From Hansfordia pulvinata (lineage: Eukaryota; Ascomycota; Sordariomycetes; Xylariales): a stretch of 64,000 nucleotides of DNA. The stretch lies in NCBI GenBank assembly GCA_006538405.1, contig BJKQ01000015.1, forward strand, positions 1,116,001 to 1,180,000, written 5' to 3'. Positions 1 through 10,933 of the stretch are shown here, one piece after another. The notes below the pieces were generated by a model. It was not told the origin of the DNA, ran no database searches, and saw only the letters and a program-made list of their open reading frames with translations. The translations under genes and the position numbers were made by a program. Numbering within the stretch: the stretch's first letter is position 1; every line of letters begins with the position of its first letter.

Positions 1-71
1 GGGGGCCATCCCAATAACACCTCATCCGTGCCATTTGTAGATAGCCGTGAACTCGTTAACAAGAAAATGGA

Positions 72-1796
72 TTAGGCATTCTTGCCGAACCGGACGTCAA
101 AGCCTTTGAGGACGCTCATGATACTGGCCGTCTCCACCTCAATGGGTGCTCGGGCCGGCGTCGTCATCTCACGAGGTATCGCCTTGAGCTTTGGGAGCCA
201 GGCAGCAATGTCATCCGAAGCCACGTCGAAGTTGCGGTGGCTTGACAGCGTCTTGTACGTCTCCGCGACTGATAGACTCGGTCCAGCGCTGGTGGGCGCC
301 GCTGCTGGCTTGTCCTTGCAGCAACCTCCGGCACGGCCACCACCGCCACAGCAGCCACCCCCAGAAGAGCTCCCCTCGGCGGCAAACCGAGCAGCTAAGC
401 TACGGCAGAAAAGGCCAGACTTGGGGTCGGAAAGGCATTGCGCACATGTGCCTGGCCCGTTGGGGCCACAGGTTCCCGCCTTCTTGGACCCCTGAGCAGC
501 AGCACGGTTGAGCGACTTGATTCCCGGCAGCTTGATCGCACCGGTTGAAGTCACCTCTAGAGCAACATCGTTCTCAGACGGTGGAGGCGTTTTGACTTGT
601 TGGCCCATGGGCGCCAGGGTTTGAGATGCGGCAGCCTCTGCGCACATGCAATAAGTGCCCTCCTCGCAGAAGCCACAAGCGTCACGAGGGGGGATGAGTG
701 CCTGCGGGGCAGGCTGGAACAGAGGAGGCGGAGGGGGAATGTCCTTCTTCTTGGAGAACATGGCGGTGAAATCGATCTCGTTAGGATAATAGTCAGGCTT
801 CTGTCTCTTTTCTTCGGGCTCCATGGCGGAGCGTGAAGATGGTCGGCGCTTCAAGTCGAGGTCCTTGCTTGGGGCAGGACCCTTCAAGACGGCCTCGATG
901 CATTCACACTTGGTGCCAATGCTGCACTTTCCACAGCCAATGGAGGCGCTGTTCAATGCATCCTCAGCACAAGCGCACGCGCCAGTCGAGCCGCAATCGC
1001 CACAGCCAGCAGAGTCATTGAGATGGCCCGTGGGGCTCGACCGGTCAGGCGGCGAGATTATGTTGGAGATGGAGAACGTGTGATGGTCAGAGCCAGTGCT
1101 GACAATGCTGGACCGTGGGAGCTGCTGGCTAGAGGCAATGCTGTGTGCGCTCGGGGCCCGACTATGAGAAATGTGTTGGCTTTGTCGACGGGAGGGGGCG
1201 TTTTCTTCTTGTCTGATTTGGCGTCTCAAGTTTTCAATCTCATCCGCCATCTGGCTTCGTTCCGCTCTTTCCTTCTCAAGGGTGCTCTCGAGGGATGAAC
1301 AGTGGTCTCGTAGACTATGGCTTTCAGCCTCAAGGGCCTGAACCTGGCCCTGTAGCTCTTGAACCAGACGGTCGTGGTCCTCTTTCTGTTCGTCAAGAAG
1401 CTCCTCGAGTTCGCCGACTCGAGCAGCCCTACGCTCACGGAAAGCACGTTGAGCAGCGCGATTCTGGGCCTTGCGCTTGGTTGGCGGGGTGTCCGTGGCA
1501 GGCTTGCGGCCGGGCTTGGGTCTCGGGGGAATAACCCACTCCTTGCTGGTGATGGAGTTCTTCGGGGGGCCGGCGGCAGGCATGGCGACGGCGGCCATTA
1601 TATTAGGAGGCTGACCGCTGGCGGCAGGCTTGATGGCGATCTGAGGACCGGTTGTGGGAGTAGATAGGCCTGACGCGGGCGAGCTGGCTGAGGCAGGAGA
1701 AGAGGCAGCCGAGATGGGAGTGATCGACAGCTGTCTCGGGCGGGCTTTTGCGTTATGGGAGGAGGAAGAGGGAGAAATAGCGGTTGAGGTCGCCAT
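72..1796 (-). CDS. hapX: HapX-type bZIP iron regulator
   Basis: Transcription factor that works with the CCAAT-binding complex to repress iron-consuming pathways and activate iron uptake under iron limitation. Counting from the ATG at 1796 (574 aa), the Hap4-like CBC-contact motif SKEWVIPPRPKPGRK lies at about residues 84-98. The bZIP basic region KRKAQNRAAQRAFRERR follows at about 107-123, then a coiled-coil zipper to about 195. Four cysteine-rich blocks sit near 265-277, 288-299, 374-385 and 443-464 (CGDCGSTGACAC, CGKCSIGTKCEC, CGFCEEGTYCMC and a CAQC-containing block), with extra CC pairs near 482-494; these are the iron-sensing regions known in HapX. The frame extends upstream only to a TTG, so the first in-frame ATG was taken as start; an upstream 5' exon cannot be excluded. 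No frameshift was seen. The identification rests on the unique Hap4 + bZIP + CRR combination. Confidence 0.95.
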   Translation of the reverse strand: MATSTAISPSSSSHNAKARPRQLSITPISAASSPASASSPASGLSTPTTGPQIAIKPAASGQPPNIMAAVAMPAAGPPKNSITSKEWVIPPRPKPGRKPATDTPPTKRKAQNRAAQRAFRERRAARVGELEELLDEQKEDHDRLVQELQGQVQALEAESHSLRDHCSSLESTLEKERAERSQMADEIENLRRQIRQEENAPSRRQSQHISHSRAPSAHSIASSQQLPRSSIVSTGSDHHTFSISNIISPPDRSSPTGHLNDSAGCGDCGSTGACACAEDALNSASIGCGKCSIGTKCECIEAVLKGPAPSKDLDLKRRPSSRSAMEPEEKRQKPDYYPNEIDFTAMFSKKKDIPPPPPLFQPAPQALIPPRDACGFCEEGTYCMCAEAAASQTLAPMGQQVKTPPPSENDVALEVTSTGAIKLPGIKSLNRAAAQGSKKAGTCGPNGPGTCAQCLSDPKSGLFCRSLAARFAAEGSSSGGGCCGGGGRAGGCCKDKPAAAPTSAGPSLSVAETYKTLSSHRNFDVASDDIAAWLPKLKAIPREMTTPARAPIEVETASIMSVLKGFDVRFGKNA

Positions 1797-2036
1797 TGGG
1801 CCAGTTCGTGGCCTGGAGACCGATCTGGGTGGGAAAGCCGACGAAAGAAGATGATTCGTTGTATGTGGATGCAACTGTGCGGAGACCTCAGTCTACATCC
1901 CAGGGCGGACGCATTCGCTGAGGGGTCAGGGCCATGCACGAGTGTGATGCAATGGCAGGTCTAGGGTCTGGAGGACCACGTCTAAACGCAGAGCAGATCG
2001 AGACAGCTGATGTTGAGGCTGCGGAGTCCGAAGCAA

Positions 2037-2049
2037 AGATTGATAAGAT
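2037..2049 (+). promoter_or_regulatory. GATA-type site upstream of hapX, copy 1
   Basis: The 13-mer AGATTGATAAGAT contains an HGATAR core, about 240 bp upstream of the hapX start. The identical 13-mer recurs at 2524-2536. HapX genes are known targets of the GATA repressor SreA, which prefers ATCWGATAA-like sites. Assignment to SreA is inference. Confidence 0.4.
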
Positions 2050-2523
2050 ATGATGTGGCAGATGGAAGAGACAAAGATGGACGGGCCTATGACAGGACGC
2101 AGCAAGGGGGGGGAGGGGGGTTAAGAGGACAGGATGGTTGGTGGGTGGAATCCGGGGGGGTAACGAGCGGGTTCCGACTTAGGGCCTTTGATGGGGACCC
2201 TGGAAGAGTCTTTGCACCTAACGATGTCGCAGAGTTGGAGACAAGCGGTCACGAGCGGGATGAGGGAACCGCTGCGCCAGACAACAACCTGCTTGCAAGA
2301 ATCCAGGGGGCGACGTCGTGGCGAGCTTCCTTGCCCTGCTCTGCTGTGCTGGGCAGTGCGGCTATCGGTTGAATGCAATGGCAATAACAGAAGCAGGAGT
2401 AAGAGCAGAGGCGTGTGGGGGTGGCCAATAAAGAAGAGGCAGCGAGGGCGGAAAACAAGGTGGGATGTGGTGTGTGGGCTGGTGATGGTGGACGACAGAT
2501 GGCAAGGGCAGCGGGCACTGATC

Positions 2524-2536
2524 AGATTGATAAGAT
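2524..2536 (+). promoter_or_regulatory. GATA-type site upstream of hapX, copy 2
   Basis: Second exact copy of AGATTGATAAGAT, preceded directly by ATC so that the string reads ATCAGATTGATAAG. This is close to the extended ATCWGATAA site of the iron-responsive GATA factor SreA. It lies about 730 bp upstream of the hapX start. Binding is inferred from known SreA control of hapX. Confidence 0.45.
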
Positions 2537-4595
2537 TATGCCAGGGCGAACCCAGTGCGCAACTCTAACCGTCACCGGCTCACGGAACGTCGCACTGGGC
2601 GAGTCACGCGTACCGGTACAGATCTGGAAATTTGGACCCTGGCGCGGGTACAGGCAATGGTCGCTGCTCGGACCTGAAGGTAGCCTCGAGTCCGCACTAG
2701 GCGGCAGTGGTGCGAGATGTCCGGGTACAGGTACTTGAGTCCCCTTGGATGAGGGACTTTCGGACGGGCGGAAGCAGAAGTGACTCGACTGCAGGTGTAT
2801 TTTGGTGGCATGCGCCCGTACAACCTCACCACTCGGGCAAAGGCAATGTAGAGGGGTACCGGCCACAATAACGGCCGGCGACTCGTGATTGGCGAGGGCA
2901 GTGGGAGTTACCCAAGTTGCTGGCAGCGTTTTCTGGCGGAGAGCCGGAGGCGAGCGTGTTGAAAGTACCCCGTACCTTGTCGCTGGGTTCAGGCGGCCCA
3001 GGTCGGAGCGGCAGCGCAAATGGTTGGACGGGACTGCACTGGAAAATAGTGGTCGCGGGTTTGTGGGAGGGAAAGAGCAGCGGACCGTCTGGGATAAAAG
3101 GGCGAGAAGGGCACAAACACAAGGGCTTGCGGCGGCGGCGGTGGGGCGCGACTCGGCCGGCAGCCAATGGGCGGCAGCGCTGGCCGACTAGAGTGATCCC
3201 CCCACTCGCGCTGATGCTCGGCTGGCGGTTTCCGGCCTCGTTCGACAGCAGAAGGCCCGCGTAGCCCGGCCACACAGGTTCACGCGGCCTCTGCTGAGTG
3301 CTCCAGGACTAAACTGCGTGGGGTATCGTGCGGAGGCTGCTGGGGCTCATGGATTCGATTACGTGCTCTTCTGCAGGATCAACCAGGTGCAGAGTGCGGC
3401 AAGTTGGCCGTTCGATCAATATTCGTGTTTGATCGGGGCACAACTTCAAACCATGCGCAATAAACATCAACATCCAAGTCTCTCGCTATAATACTTACAA
3501 CTGGATGGTGATCAGTTCACATATTGATAGTTGCCGCAGGTACATGTAGGTAAGCTTTTCAAAGGTCCTCACGATCATAGAACAGACGCGAGTCGAATAA
3601 CGGCGACCCGCTCGGGCAACTTCGGGACATGTGGGCGCCCCCGGAGCCAACTGCGGCTCGGCGCCGATATCGGGACTCTCGGTTCACGACCCTGACACGC
3701 CTGAGTGCGTGTGCCCTCGAATGCTTGAATCAAGAGGGTGCCCAGCCTTATACGGACCAGACACGCGTAACCCGGCCCGGCGCAGCTGGAATTGAGTACC
3801 CGTACTTTCATGTTGACTCCGTGCAGTGCGTGCGAATCCTCACGTGTTGCTCAAGGTGAATTTCGGTGTACAGTTTTCGCCTGGGCCCATATTAAGCGGC
3901 TACCGGGTTTCCCATTGGGCACAACCTGCGCAGTCCACTTTTCGAAATGGCTCATCAAATGTTTATCAGATCAAAACTTATGGAGACTGCCGTCGTCCGT
4001 CAATTTGTCTTCCCTTTGGTACCACTGTGTGTGGTGCGGTCAACAAGCAGTGACAGGGACTGACGGAGTGCCCACGTCCTACGCTGCTCCGTGTCATGTC
4101 GGTGAGACTGACAGCCCCAAAAATGGCGAGGCTATTCGAAAACCATCAATGATACCCAGAGGCCCGTGAGATTACATGCCTGATGGGGCGAAAAGCGGAT
4201 GAAAACACTGGTCGAAAGGGTGCATGGCGCGGCGAGAGTGACGTGAGTCGGAGGATGTATCTCTGCTGCAATTTTCCCACGCACGCTACTTGCAACTTGG
4301 CCTGGAGGGCACATGCAGGAGGACATGCAGCTTCATCAGCCTCAAGTTCAAGCTCAAGTTGCTTGCTGTAGCAAGGAGCCCCCACCCACGATTCTGTATC
4401 CAGACCCTGGGGCTCTGCACCAAGCCTACCCCGACTCATGCATGAAGGCCTTCGTTATAGCCTCGCCATCTTGCCTACCTTAGACCAACCCGCGCACCAC
4501 CTGCGCCGGGGCGTTCCCCCACCGTCGTGCCACCTGCACCCGGTCACCAACCTCTGCCTTGAACCGACCAGCGACCCCGTCCTCCCACACACATC

Positions 4596-5653
4596 ATGGC
4601 TACGCTTGCACCGACACAGCGCAGCACGCGCGGCGGCAATTTCGCCCTTCCTTCCTCTCCCTCCTCGACGTCTGTCACCCCGAGCGCGCTCTCCTCCGCC
4701 GCCTCGCCCGCGATCTCCCCCACTACGAACGGCCTGGGTATCAACAACCTCTCTCTCGACAACCACAACAGCGGCAGCTACGATGACGATGAAGACGACG
4801 GCGCCCCGCTTCCCTTCCCTGCTGCGCTGCCCCGTGCCGACTTCCTAGCCCCGACCTTCGACGCGGCGGCCTACCTCTCCTCCCTGCCTCACCGCCACCA
4901 GACCCTCGAGGACCTGCGCTCCGACCTGCGCGACCGCGGCTCCGCCATCGCCGCCGAGCTGCTCGAGCTCGTCAACTCCAACTACGCCAGCTTCCTGGGC
5001 CTGGGCGACTCGCTGCGCGGCGGGGACGACCGCTCGGGCGACGCGCGGGTCGCGCTCCTGGGTTTCCGCCGCGCCGTCGACGATATACGGGGCCGGGTGG
5101 CCGCGCGGCGGCGCGAGGTGTCCGGCGCCGCCGGCGAGCTGCGTGCCGTGCGCGAGGACGTCGAGACCGGCAGGCTCATGCTCGAGCTGGACGACCGCGT
5201 GTGCGCGCTCGAGGAGAGGCTTGCGCTGGGGTCGGGCGGGCAAGGGGACGGTGCGGCCAGTGACGAGGAGCAGGAAGAGGATGAAGACGAAGACGACGAA
5301 GAGGAGGAGGAGGAGGATGATGATCAAGTTGGGCAGCAGGGAACGATAGCCCGCGGGCCCGCCGATAGAACGGCGGCGCGGCTGGCCCGCTGGGCAGCTG
5401 ACCTCGCCACTGCCGAAGGCCTGGCCGACGCCATAGGGCGCGACGCCGCCTTTGTCCGCAAAACCGAGGAACGACTGCTGCGCTGCCGTAACACCATTGT
5501 GCTCGACCTAAACGCGGCGTTACGGGAGGCTCGCGGCGGCGGGAACAACGAGGCGGCTGATCCCGAGCTCGAACACGCCTCCTCAGATTACTGGCCATCT
5601 ATGCCACGCTCGATGCGCAGAACGAGGCTGTCAAGGCGTTGAAGGGAAAATGA
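4596..5653 (+). CDS. COG2: COG complex subunit 2, frameshifted near C-terminus
   Basis: Subunit of the conserved oligomeric Golgi tethering complex, acting in retrograde intra-Golgi vesicle traffic. After about 80 low-complexity residues comes the COG2 N-terminal domain, LPRADFLAPTFDAAAYLSS and then ELVNSNYASFLGLGDSLR, followed by a helical region and an acidic run (about residues 220-250). The conserved RNTIVLDLNAALREAR element lies near the end. The opening frame continues to a stop at 5640-5642 with an unlike tail. The sister frame from 5579 reads LLRLLAIYATLDAQNEAVKALK to a TGA at 5651-5653, which is the expected family C-terminus. One missing base near 5576-5580 (gcctcc for gccctcc) restores a 352-aa protein, a normal length for fungal COG2. 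A sequence error is likelier than decay because the rest is intact. Confidence 0.85.
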
Positions 5654-6062
5654 CGCGATGAAACAAAAGGCAGAAGGCTGAATACATATTCCCTGGCTTC
5701 ATAGAAGCGTCGTGACGATTAACCACGCACAGCAAGTCCAGCTTCGTCACTGGAAATGCGCCGGAGCCGTTGAACCACGATTGAGCAATGTGAACAAATA
5801 CTCCAAACAGCAGCTGTATCCAGTATGCAGAGCCGGGAACTGCTTGCGGCTCCATGATACCCAATGACAACAGTACATGCCTTTCAGTCAGTCCCAAATC
5901 ACAAGACGAGTAAGACAGATATTTATCTGGGAGACACATCTTTGGCTGGTTGTCTTGTGGTAATACACTACTCTTCATACATACAGACTGACATATGTCC
6001 TTTTTCTAAACGAAGTAACTCTGCCCACTCGCTGCGCTTCTTGTTCGGTCAGTCAGTAATAT
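5654..6062. other. convergent intergenic region COG2 / uL1m
   Basis: About 400 bp of AT-richer 3' flanking sequence between converging genes. Nothing beyond presumed 3' UTRs and polyadenylation regions was seen. Confidence 0.6.
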
Positions 6063-7133
6063 TTACATGGCACCGCTCAGGTGAGCGGGATCAAGCTCCT
6101 TGTCAGTCGCGTTGAAACCGCCGCTAAGGGGGAAGCCTGGGCCCTGGGTGGAGGAAAGAACGACCTCCACGAGCTCCTTGCGGCAGCGATCCTCCATGTC
6201 GAAGATTTCCTGCTTGACCTGAGACACAAGGGTCTTGACGTTCTCGGACAGTTGCTTGGGCGAGAACTGGATGTTGCCGATGGGCATGCGAACGACACCA
6301 ATCTTCTCACGATAGGTCTCGGCGCCGACCATCTCGTTCATTGTGCCCTTGATGCTCCGAGTAATGGTGTTGGTCTTGAGCGAGGGCATGAGACCCTTGG
6401 GACCGAGGATGCGGCCCAAGCCGGCTTTCTTCATGGCCGCCTCTGAGTCGACATGGCAGATGAGGCGGTTGAACGGCAGCGTGTTGGGCTGCGACTTGAT
6501 CATCTCGAACATCGATTCCTCGCCGAAAGCCACAGCGCCAGCGGCGCGGGCATCGGCATGGGCGCTGCTGCCCTCGGGGCAGATGACGGCGATCTTGGTG
6601 TCGTTCTTGACGGGATAGGGGAGACGTATGCGGTTGCGAATGACGGGACCGTTCTTGATGGTGCGAATCCGGAGGGCTATCTCGTAGGTGGCGGACGTCA
6701 CAGGGCGGCCAACCTCAGTCGCGCGAATGTATCTATGTATGCTATGTCAGTCTCGAATGGAGGCGCAAGAGGGCACGGCGCGACAGAATTTTGGTTTCGG
6801 TCATGCCGGGCCCCGGGTCACTTACCTCATCGCATCACAAAGAGACCACCGCTCATCCATGCTGGGCGTGGCGTATTTGTATTCCTTGAACCGCGCCTGG
6901 CGCTTCTTCTTCTTGAGCTTCTCCCTCTCTGCAGCGCGTCCCGAATGCTTCATCGTGTTGGCTCCGCTTCCGCCCTTCCATCGCGTCTGCTGCTGGATGT
7001 GCGAGACCGAGGTCGAGGCAGCGGGAGCCAGAAACCGGGGGATTGTGGATGTGAGAGAAGGCCGGAGGGCAGCCGAGCCTGCTAGACTCAGTCGCGCCAG
7101 AGAGGCGATGCACTGGCTGGTTGTGTTGGCCAT
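6063..7133 (-). CDS. MRPL1: mitochondrial large-subunit ribosomal protein uL1m
   Basis: Ribosomal protein L1 family member of the mitochondrial 54S subunit. Two exons: 6826-7133 and 6063-6732. The 93-bp intron (6733-6825) has a GTAAGT donor and a CATAG acceptor and restores ..CDAM-R-YIRATEVGRPV.. in frame, giving 325 aa. The N-terminus is rich in Ser, Arg and Ala and looks like a mitochondrial presequence (ending near TRWKGGSG). The L1 core follows with GLGRILGPKGLMPSLKTNTI, the family hallmark, and the C-terminal FSPKQLSENVKTLVSQV. The start has an excellent context (GCCACCATGGCC). It shares a 549-bp promoter region with the divergent glutamyl-tRNA synthetase gene. Confidence 0.93.
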
Positions 7134-7682
7134 GGTGGCCGGTGCGATCGATGACAGCGAGGCGTGACGACGTGACGTGACGAGGTGTGCAAATGAGGTC
7201 GCGAGCCACCTTGACGAGAGCACCTGGATTAAATTTCTGGGGGTCGAATAAGTGGGTCGGCTTCCTGTCTCCTGGCCTGCGCGACCGCAGCCGCGCGCCC
7301 AGCAAGATGAGCTGTACGCGGCTGCGTGGAAGCTGCGCCATTCCACTTTCGGTCAATCTTATCTTAACCCCGATTTCTATCGACAGCCTCCGGTGCAGGT
7401 GCGATGACCTACGGTAGGCGGGACTACCCCGCCAAAGTCGGGCTGCGCTGCACTGCGGGCGGGTGCTGTGCTGGTGCAGGCAGGAACAAATATTGCCAGC
7501 TCGAGGCAGTTGCTACCCCGCTATATCGGGAGGGAGGTTTGTCTCGTCATTCTTCATTTTTGAGGCTATTCTCGCGACACCTCTTCCAGAAATCCACCAC
7601 GGCCGAGAGGTGTGAGACCATTTTTCGATTTCATCTGAGGAGCATCGACGCAAACAAGTGAACACGCCACGTCATCTCCATC
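7134..7682. other. bidirectional promoter uL1m / GluRS
   Basis: Short divergent intergenic region serving two translation genes. It contains a perfect 6-bp inverted repeat with a 5-bp spacer, GGCGGG at 7417-7422 and CCCGCC at 7428-7433, a plausible but untested regulator site. No ORF of note. Confidence 0.5.
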
Positions 7683-9637
7683 ATGAAGGCCGACGAGCTC
7701 GTGGCCATCGCCAACAACCTTGGCGGCGACTTCAAGTCCATCGAGCCGCACCTGATCCGCCTTGAGAAGCACCTCGTCCTGCGCACATACCTTGCTGGCT
7801 ACACCCTGAGCGACATCGACGCCAAGATCTGGGTCGCCATCAAGAGCAACCGTGTCGCCGTTTCCTTCGTCCGCAAGGGCACTTACGGCAACCTGCTGCG
7901 ATGGTTCCTCTTCGTCGAGAACACCCACCCCGAGATCCAGGCCGAGATCAAGGCCGCCGACTCAGCCCGCAAGGCCAAGGTTCAGGCTGCTAGCCGCGCT
8001 GGCGCCAGCTACAACTTGGCGCTTCAGGATGCCGACAAGGGTGTTGTCTGCAGATTCCTGCCCGAGCCTTCGTAAGTCTTCCAGCATCGTGTTTCCCACT
8101 TTCGAGAACCGTTAAGTCTAACTGATCGCCTCCCAGGGGTTACCTGCACATCGGACACGCCAAGGCTGCCCTCCTCAGCGACTACTTTGCCCACATTGCC
8201 TACGACGGCAAGCTGCGTCTTCGCCTGGACGACACCAATCCCAGCAAAGAGAAGGAAGAGTTCCAAGACGCCATCATCGAGGACCTTGCCCTCATGGGAG
8301 TCAAGCCTGACTTTGTCAGCTACACGTCCGACTACTTCGACCACCTCTACGACGTCTGCCTGGGATTGATCAAGTCTGGACACGCGTATGCCGACGACAC
8401 CGATGTCGAGACGATGCGCGAGGAGCGTGGAAAGGGAATCGCCTCGAAGCGCCGCGAACGCACTGTCGAGGAGAACTTGGCCATTTTCGATGCCATGAAG
8501 GAGGGCACCGAGGAGGGGCTGAAGAACTGCATTCGCGCAAAGATCTCGGTTGACAACCCCAACAAGGCCATGCGCGACCCTGTCATCTACCGTTGCAACC
8601 CCAACGACCCTCACCACCGCACCGGCACCCGCTGGAAGATGTACCCGACCTACGACCTTGCCTGCCCTGTTGTCGACAGTCTCGAGGGCGTCACTCACGC
8701 TCTGCGCTCCACCGAATACACCGACCGCAACCCGCAGTTCCAGTGGTTCCTCGACACCCTCAAGCTACGTCAGGTCTACATGTGGGACTTTGCCCGCATG
8801 AACTTCATCCGCACTTTCCTGTCCAAGCGCAAGCTGGCCAAGCTGGTCGACAACGGTCGTGTCTGGGGTTGGGACGACCCGCGCATGCCCACCATTCGCG
8901 GTGTTCGCAGGCGGGGTATGACCATTCCTGCCCTCCGCGACTTTATCCTCAAGCAGGGTCCTTCTCGCAACGTCGTCTCCATGGACTGGACCAGCTTCTG
9001 GGCTGCGAACAAGAAGGAGATCGACCCGGTTGTGCCCCGCCACACTGCTATCCTCAAGAAGGACAATGTGATCGTCAAGGTCACTGGTGCCGAGGTCCCG
9101 GCCGAGCCCACGTCTGACGACAAGCCTCTGCACCCCAAGAACCCCTCCATCGGCAACAAGAAGGTTCACTTCAGCCAGGAGCTCCTCCTCGACCAGGCCG
9201 ATGCCAAGTCCTTCAAGGAGGGCGAGGAGATCACCATCATGCAGTGGGGCAACGCTTTCGTCCGCAACATTGCCACCAGTGACCCCATCACCGACATCAC
9301 CGTTGAGCTGAACCTGAAGGGAGATGTCCGTGCCACCGAGAAGAAGGTGACTTGGCTATCCACCAAGGGCCAGACTCTTATCCCCGCAGAGCTCTGGGAG
9401 TTCGACTACCTGATCACCAAGGACAAGCTGGAGGAGGAAGATGAGCTGGAGAAGTTCCTGAACCCCACCACGGCGACCATGGAGGAAGCCCTGTGCGACG
9501 AGAACGTGACCAACTACAAGAAGGACGACATCATCCAAATCGAGCGCAAGGGCTACTACCGTGTGGACAAGGGGTACAACGAGGGTGACGAGCGCAAGAT
9601 TGTCCTGTTCCAGATCCCCACTGGCAAGAGCAAATAA
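7683..9637 (+). CDS. GUS1: cytosolic glutamyl-tRNA synthetase
   Basis: Charges tRNA-Glu with glutamate in cytosolic protein synthesis. Two exons, 7683-8071 and 8137-9637. The 65-bp intron (GTAAGT donor, TCCCAG acceptor) joins PEP-S-GYLHIGHAKAAL, so the splice falls just before the class I HIGH motif (about residues 134-137). The product is 629 aa. An N-terminal GST-like cofactor-binding domain (about 1-110) precedes the catalytic Rossmann domain, with KMSKS-like LSKRKL near 358-363 followed by WGWDDPRMPT. The C-terminal anticodon-binding beta-barrels end in ..RKIVLFQIPTGKSK. It is of the eukaryotic/archaeal GluRS type, about 80 residues shorter than yeast Gus1. The frame is unbroken. Confidence 0.96.
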
Positions 9638-10333
9638 GCCCGCCGACTGGGAGCATGGGAAAGGTAGCCCATGGGGTGAGTTAGCCATCCATCTTGCGAC
9701 AGTGTATAAAAGGTGGTTTTCAAAAAAGTAAAACAATAAAACGATATCTAGATTTTCGTGGTGGCGTCGGTCCCTTCCCTGGGCGATACTCATGCATTGT
9801 TTACCGACGTGACGCAGTGCTTCACTAATGGAGGGGCGATTGGATGGCTGTTGTGTGCGGTGTCTGCTCGACGAAATGATCGGCCACAAGACCGCAGTAT
9901 GATCTTTAGGTTCGAAACATGGCTGTTCCAGGATCGATGGTTACTATCAAATATCGATATCAATTCAATTCGACTATTCACAACGACAGATCACAAGAAG
10001 ACAGGAAGAGAGATGTAGAGAACAAATACCAGATTTGAATTGCTATCGCGGAAAATCTACAGGCTGAAAAGCACCCTTGCGCCTTTACCGGTCCCATCAA
10101 GTCAGCCCCCCAATGCCCCTGCAGCGCTGGGGTCCCGACAGCAATGTTGAATGGCTGCAGAGCCCCGCGCTACAGATGATACCCGCGCCTTGCTATTGCC
10201 CGGATACAAATGAAATCAGATGAAACAGGAGGTGCTCGTAATCTATGTGTAGAAGAGTGGGTTGATGCACCCATTCCGGAGTTGCAGCAGCTGAAGCCGC
10301 CCTACTCGAGTCGAGATGGCCAAGGAGACCATC
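9638..10333. other. convergent intergenic region
   Basis: About 700 bp of 3' flanks, AT-richer around 9900-10060. No coding frame, repeat or RNA gene was recognised. Confidence 0.6.
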
Positions 10334-10678
10334 TTACTGAGGAGCGGGGGTGGTGGTCTGTCTCTGGCAGCGGTTGGTGTTGCGGCCGCAGACCATCTGG
10401 TAGAGGGTGTCAGTTTCTTGTGTGTGCATGTGTGCGCGGTGGGAAGAGCCAGGCGCTGTGGGGGGTTGAGGATGGAAATGACTTACGGGCGGGGAGTTCT
10501 CGCAGGTGTAGTAGCCGCAGGGGCCCCACTGGCAACCCTTGGGGCAGTCGGCGACGGACAGCCAGCGGGGGTTGTTGCAGAGCTCGTTTCCGCAGGTAGG
10601 GGCCTGGTCGGCGTCGGATGCGGGCATGGCGGCGGCGAAGGCGGCCAGGGAGAGGACGATGGTGGTGAAGAACTGCAT
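10334..10678 (-). CDS. small secreted 8-cysteine protein
   Basis: Unrecognised family. Exon 1 is 10487-10678 and exon 2 is 10334-10396. The 90-bp intron (10397-10486) has a GTAAGT donor, an AACTGAC branch site and a TACCAG acceptor, giving 84 aa. A clear signal peptide, MQFFTTIVLSLAAFAAAMPA, precedes a mature chain of about 64 residues with eight cysteines (..TCGNELC.., DCPKGCQWGPC, YYTC, MVCG, NRCQ), spaced to allow four disulfides. The layout is typical of fungal secreted cysteine-rich proteins, including apoplastic effectors and antimicrobial-like proteins, but no named family is visible. The intron is a multiple of three and stop-free, so retention would insert 30 His/Pro-rich residues between cysteines 6 and 7. 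A TATA box and a 9-bp tandem repeat lie upstream. Confidence 0.75.
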   Translation of the reverse strand: MQFFTTIVLSLAAFAAAMPASDADQAPTCGNELCNNPRWLSVADCPKGCQWGPCGYYTCENSPPVSHFHPQPPTAPGSSHRAHMHTQETDTLYQMVCGRNTNRCQRQTTTPAPQ

Positions 10679-10804
10679 TTTGAAGGTGGTGGTGGTGGTT
10701 GTTGGTCTTGGAGAAGAGTGGAATGGAGAGTTTGAGAAGATGAGTGGGTAGATTGATGAGGTTGGTTCAAGGTGTTGTTGTTGTGTTTGAAGTGTGAGGC
10801 TGTT

Positions 10805-10850
10805 GATGCTGATGATGCTGATGATGCTGATGATGCTGATGATGCTGATG
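10805..10850. repeat. 9-bp tandem repeat GATGCTGAT
   Basis: About five head-to-tail copies of GATGCTGAT, lying between the TATA box and the start of the secreted cysteine-rich gene, so probably in its 5' UTR or core promoter. Confidence 0.85.
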
Positions 10851-10884
10851 AGAATATTGCTTTGAGGTGACGGCGAGCCGAGTC

Positions 10885-10891
10885 TTATATA
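10885..10891 (-). promoter_or_regulatory. TATA box of the secreted cysteine-rich gene
   Basis: On the minus strand TATATAA lies about 210 bp upstream of the ATG at 10678. The spacing suits a TATA element with a 5' leader of about 150-180 nt that would include the 9-bp repeat. Confidence 0.5.
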
Positions 10892-10933
10892 GCTTGATTA
10901 GGCTCTCTCAACCCGGGAAAATAAGTGAAGCCT

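Larger units (their letters stand above)
1797..4595. other. intergenic region, hapX / COG2 divergent promoters
   Basis: About 2.8 kb between two divergent genes. It holds the duplicated GATA motif at 2037 and 2524 and a G-rich stretch near 2105-2160. The open frames here are short, overlap on both strands and show no domain or signal peptide, so no gene is called. Confidence 0.7.

Noticed and set aside
1797..1874. N-terminal extension of HapX
   Set aside because: The frame begins at a TTG; no ATG supports the extra 26 residues.
5488..5586. Possible intron to explain the COG2 frame change
   Set aside because: It would remove the conserved NTIVLDLNAALREAR element; a missing single base is more consistent.
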